From Chloroflexota bacterium (lineage in GTDB: Bacteria; Chloroflexota; Dehalococcoidia; SZUA-161): a stretch of 5,751 bases of DNA. Of this stretch, positions 5,453 to 5,751 are shown piece by piece. The position numbers were made by a program, and so were the translations under genes. Location: the NCBI GenBank assembly GCA_030668425.1, contig DAOUTY010000121.1, positions 1 to 5,751 of the forward strand. Direction: 5' to 3'. The notes under the pieces are model-generated. The model ran no database searches, was not told where the DNA came from, and saw only the letters and a list, made by a program, of their open reading frames with translations. The first letter of the stretch is position 1; the number at the start of each line of letters is the position of its first letter.

Positions 5453-5751
5453 ATGACGAGGACTCTGTTCACGGTCTTTGTTCTGTTGCTGGACGAAGCA
5501 ATCCTTGCTGCACTTGTGATTTTTGTCCTATGGAAGCTGGGCGTAGAACTATCCCTAGGGGTTATCATCGGCTTAGTGGTTCTACTGGGAGTCTGCGTAT
5601 TTGCGCTCTACAGACTCATTGCGCCTGTACTCAACAGGAAGCCTGTGACCGGCCGCGAAGGTATGATTGGGCTAGAGGGGAAGGTGGTGAAGCCACTTAC
5701 CCCGGAGGGTGTGGTTAAAGTCTGTGGAGAGCTCTGGAAAGCATCCTCAAC
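5453..5751 (+). CDS. NfeD-family membrane protein, short form, C-terminally cut by the window
   Basis: The first 99 residues are present before the right edge. Residues 5-27 and about 33-57 are strongly hydrophobic and form two likely transmembrane helices, the first interrupted by Asp14-Glu15. A basic linker (NRKPVTGRE) leads into the start of the soluble NfeD OB-fold domain: GMIGLEGKVV, PLTPEGVVKV, then GELWKASS, which is characteristic of NfeD. Short NfeD proteins are about 140-150 residues, so perhaps 40-50 are missing. NfeD genes are usually paired with a stomatin/SPFH (slipin) gene, with roles in membrane quality control; such a gene is predicted next, outside the window. ATG 5453 has only a weak GGAA upstream. 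An in-frame ATG at 5438 would add MGTKK and is equally possible. The gene is probably unrelated to the metabolic genes before it. Confidence 0.85.
   Translation, partial: MTRTLFTVFVLLLDEAILAALVIFVLWKLGVELSLGVIIGLVVLLGVCVFALYRLIAPVLNRKPVTGREGMIGLEGKVVKPLTPEGVVKVCGELWKASS

Noticed and set aside
5530..5718. Closed + strand frame of 62 codons near the right edge
   Set aside because: It is out of frame with the NfeD reading frame, whose membrane segments and OB-fold motif are clear.

Overview
All recognisable genes in this window lie on the + strand. They suggest an anaerobic, non-model bacterium, most likely a Dehalococcoidia-type Chloroflexota. The reasons are the bacterial type I GAPDH and enolase, a 2-hydroxyacyl-CoA-dehydratase-type iron-sulfur protein, an NDP-forming acyl-CoA synthetase alpha-type protein, a DUF169 protein, a DUF35 OB-fold remnant and a short NfeD protein. 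The taxon is inferred from gene content and recalled family resemblance; no search was run.

Layout: 1-188 is the C-terminal end of enolase. 189-363 is a short intergenic stretch with two inverted copies of a C-rich/G-rich palindromic repeat. 364-1392 encodes a solo HgdB/C-like protein (2-hydroxyacyl-CoA dehydratase D family). It is followed after 40 nt by a complete type I glyceraldehyde-3-phosphate dehydrogenase (1433-2446). A near-perfect 30-nt palindrome (2471-2500) sits directly against the Shine-Dalgarno of the next gene, an acyl-CoA synthetase (NDP-forming) alpha-type protein (2516-3973). After a 101-nt gap comes a DUF169 protein (4075-4896). Next is an AT-rich stretch leading into a DUF35-like OB-fold reading frame that lacks its zinc ribbon (about 4934-5248). 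An intergenic region of about 200 nt contains a 79-nt nested inverted-repeat element (5263-5341). The window ends inside a short NfeD-family membrane protein (5453 to the edge).

How the genes may work together: enolase and GAPDH are central glycolysis/gluconeogenesis enzymes. The ACD-alpha-type protein, the HgdB-like protein and the DUF35 remnant belong to families that handle acyl-CoA thioesters or low-potential iron-sulfur chemistry. That fits an anaerobic metabolism linking sugar phosphates to acyl-CoA energy conservation. The expected partners are not in the window: the HgdA-type subunit and ATPase activator, the ACD ATP-grasp beta subunit, and the thiolase or HMG-CoA synthase partner of DUF35. 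Operon membership is inferred only from orientation and spacing.

I see no convincing new multi-gene system. The points most worth a second look are the three palindromic intergenic repeat elements, the DUF35 gene that has lost its zinc ribbon, the unusual cofactor-loop residues of GAPDH, and the solo HgdB-like and ACD-alpha genes. I recognised no tRNA, rRNA, CRISPR array, transposase gene or canonical rho-independent terminator.
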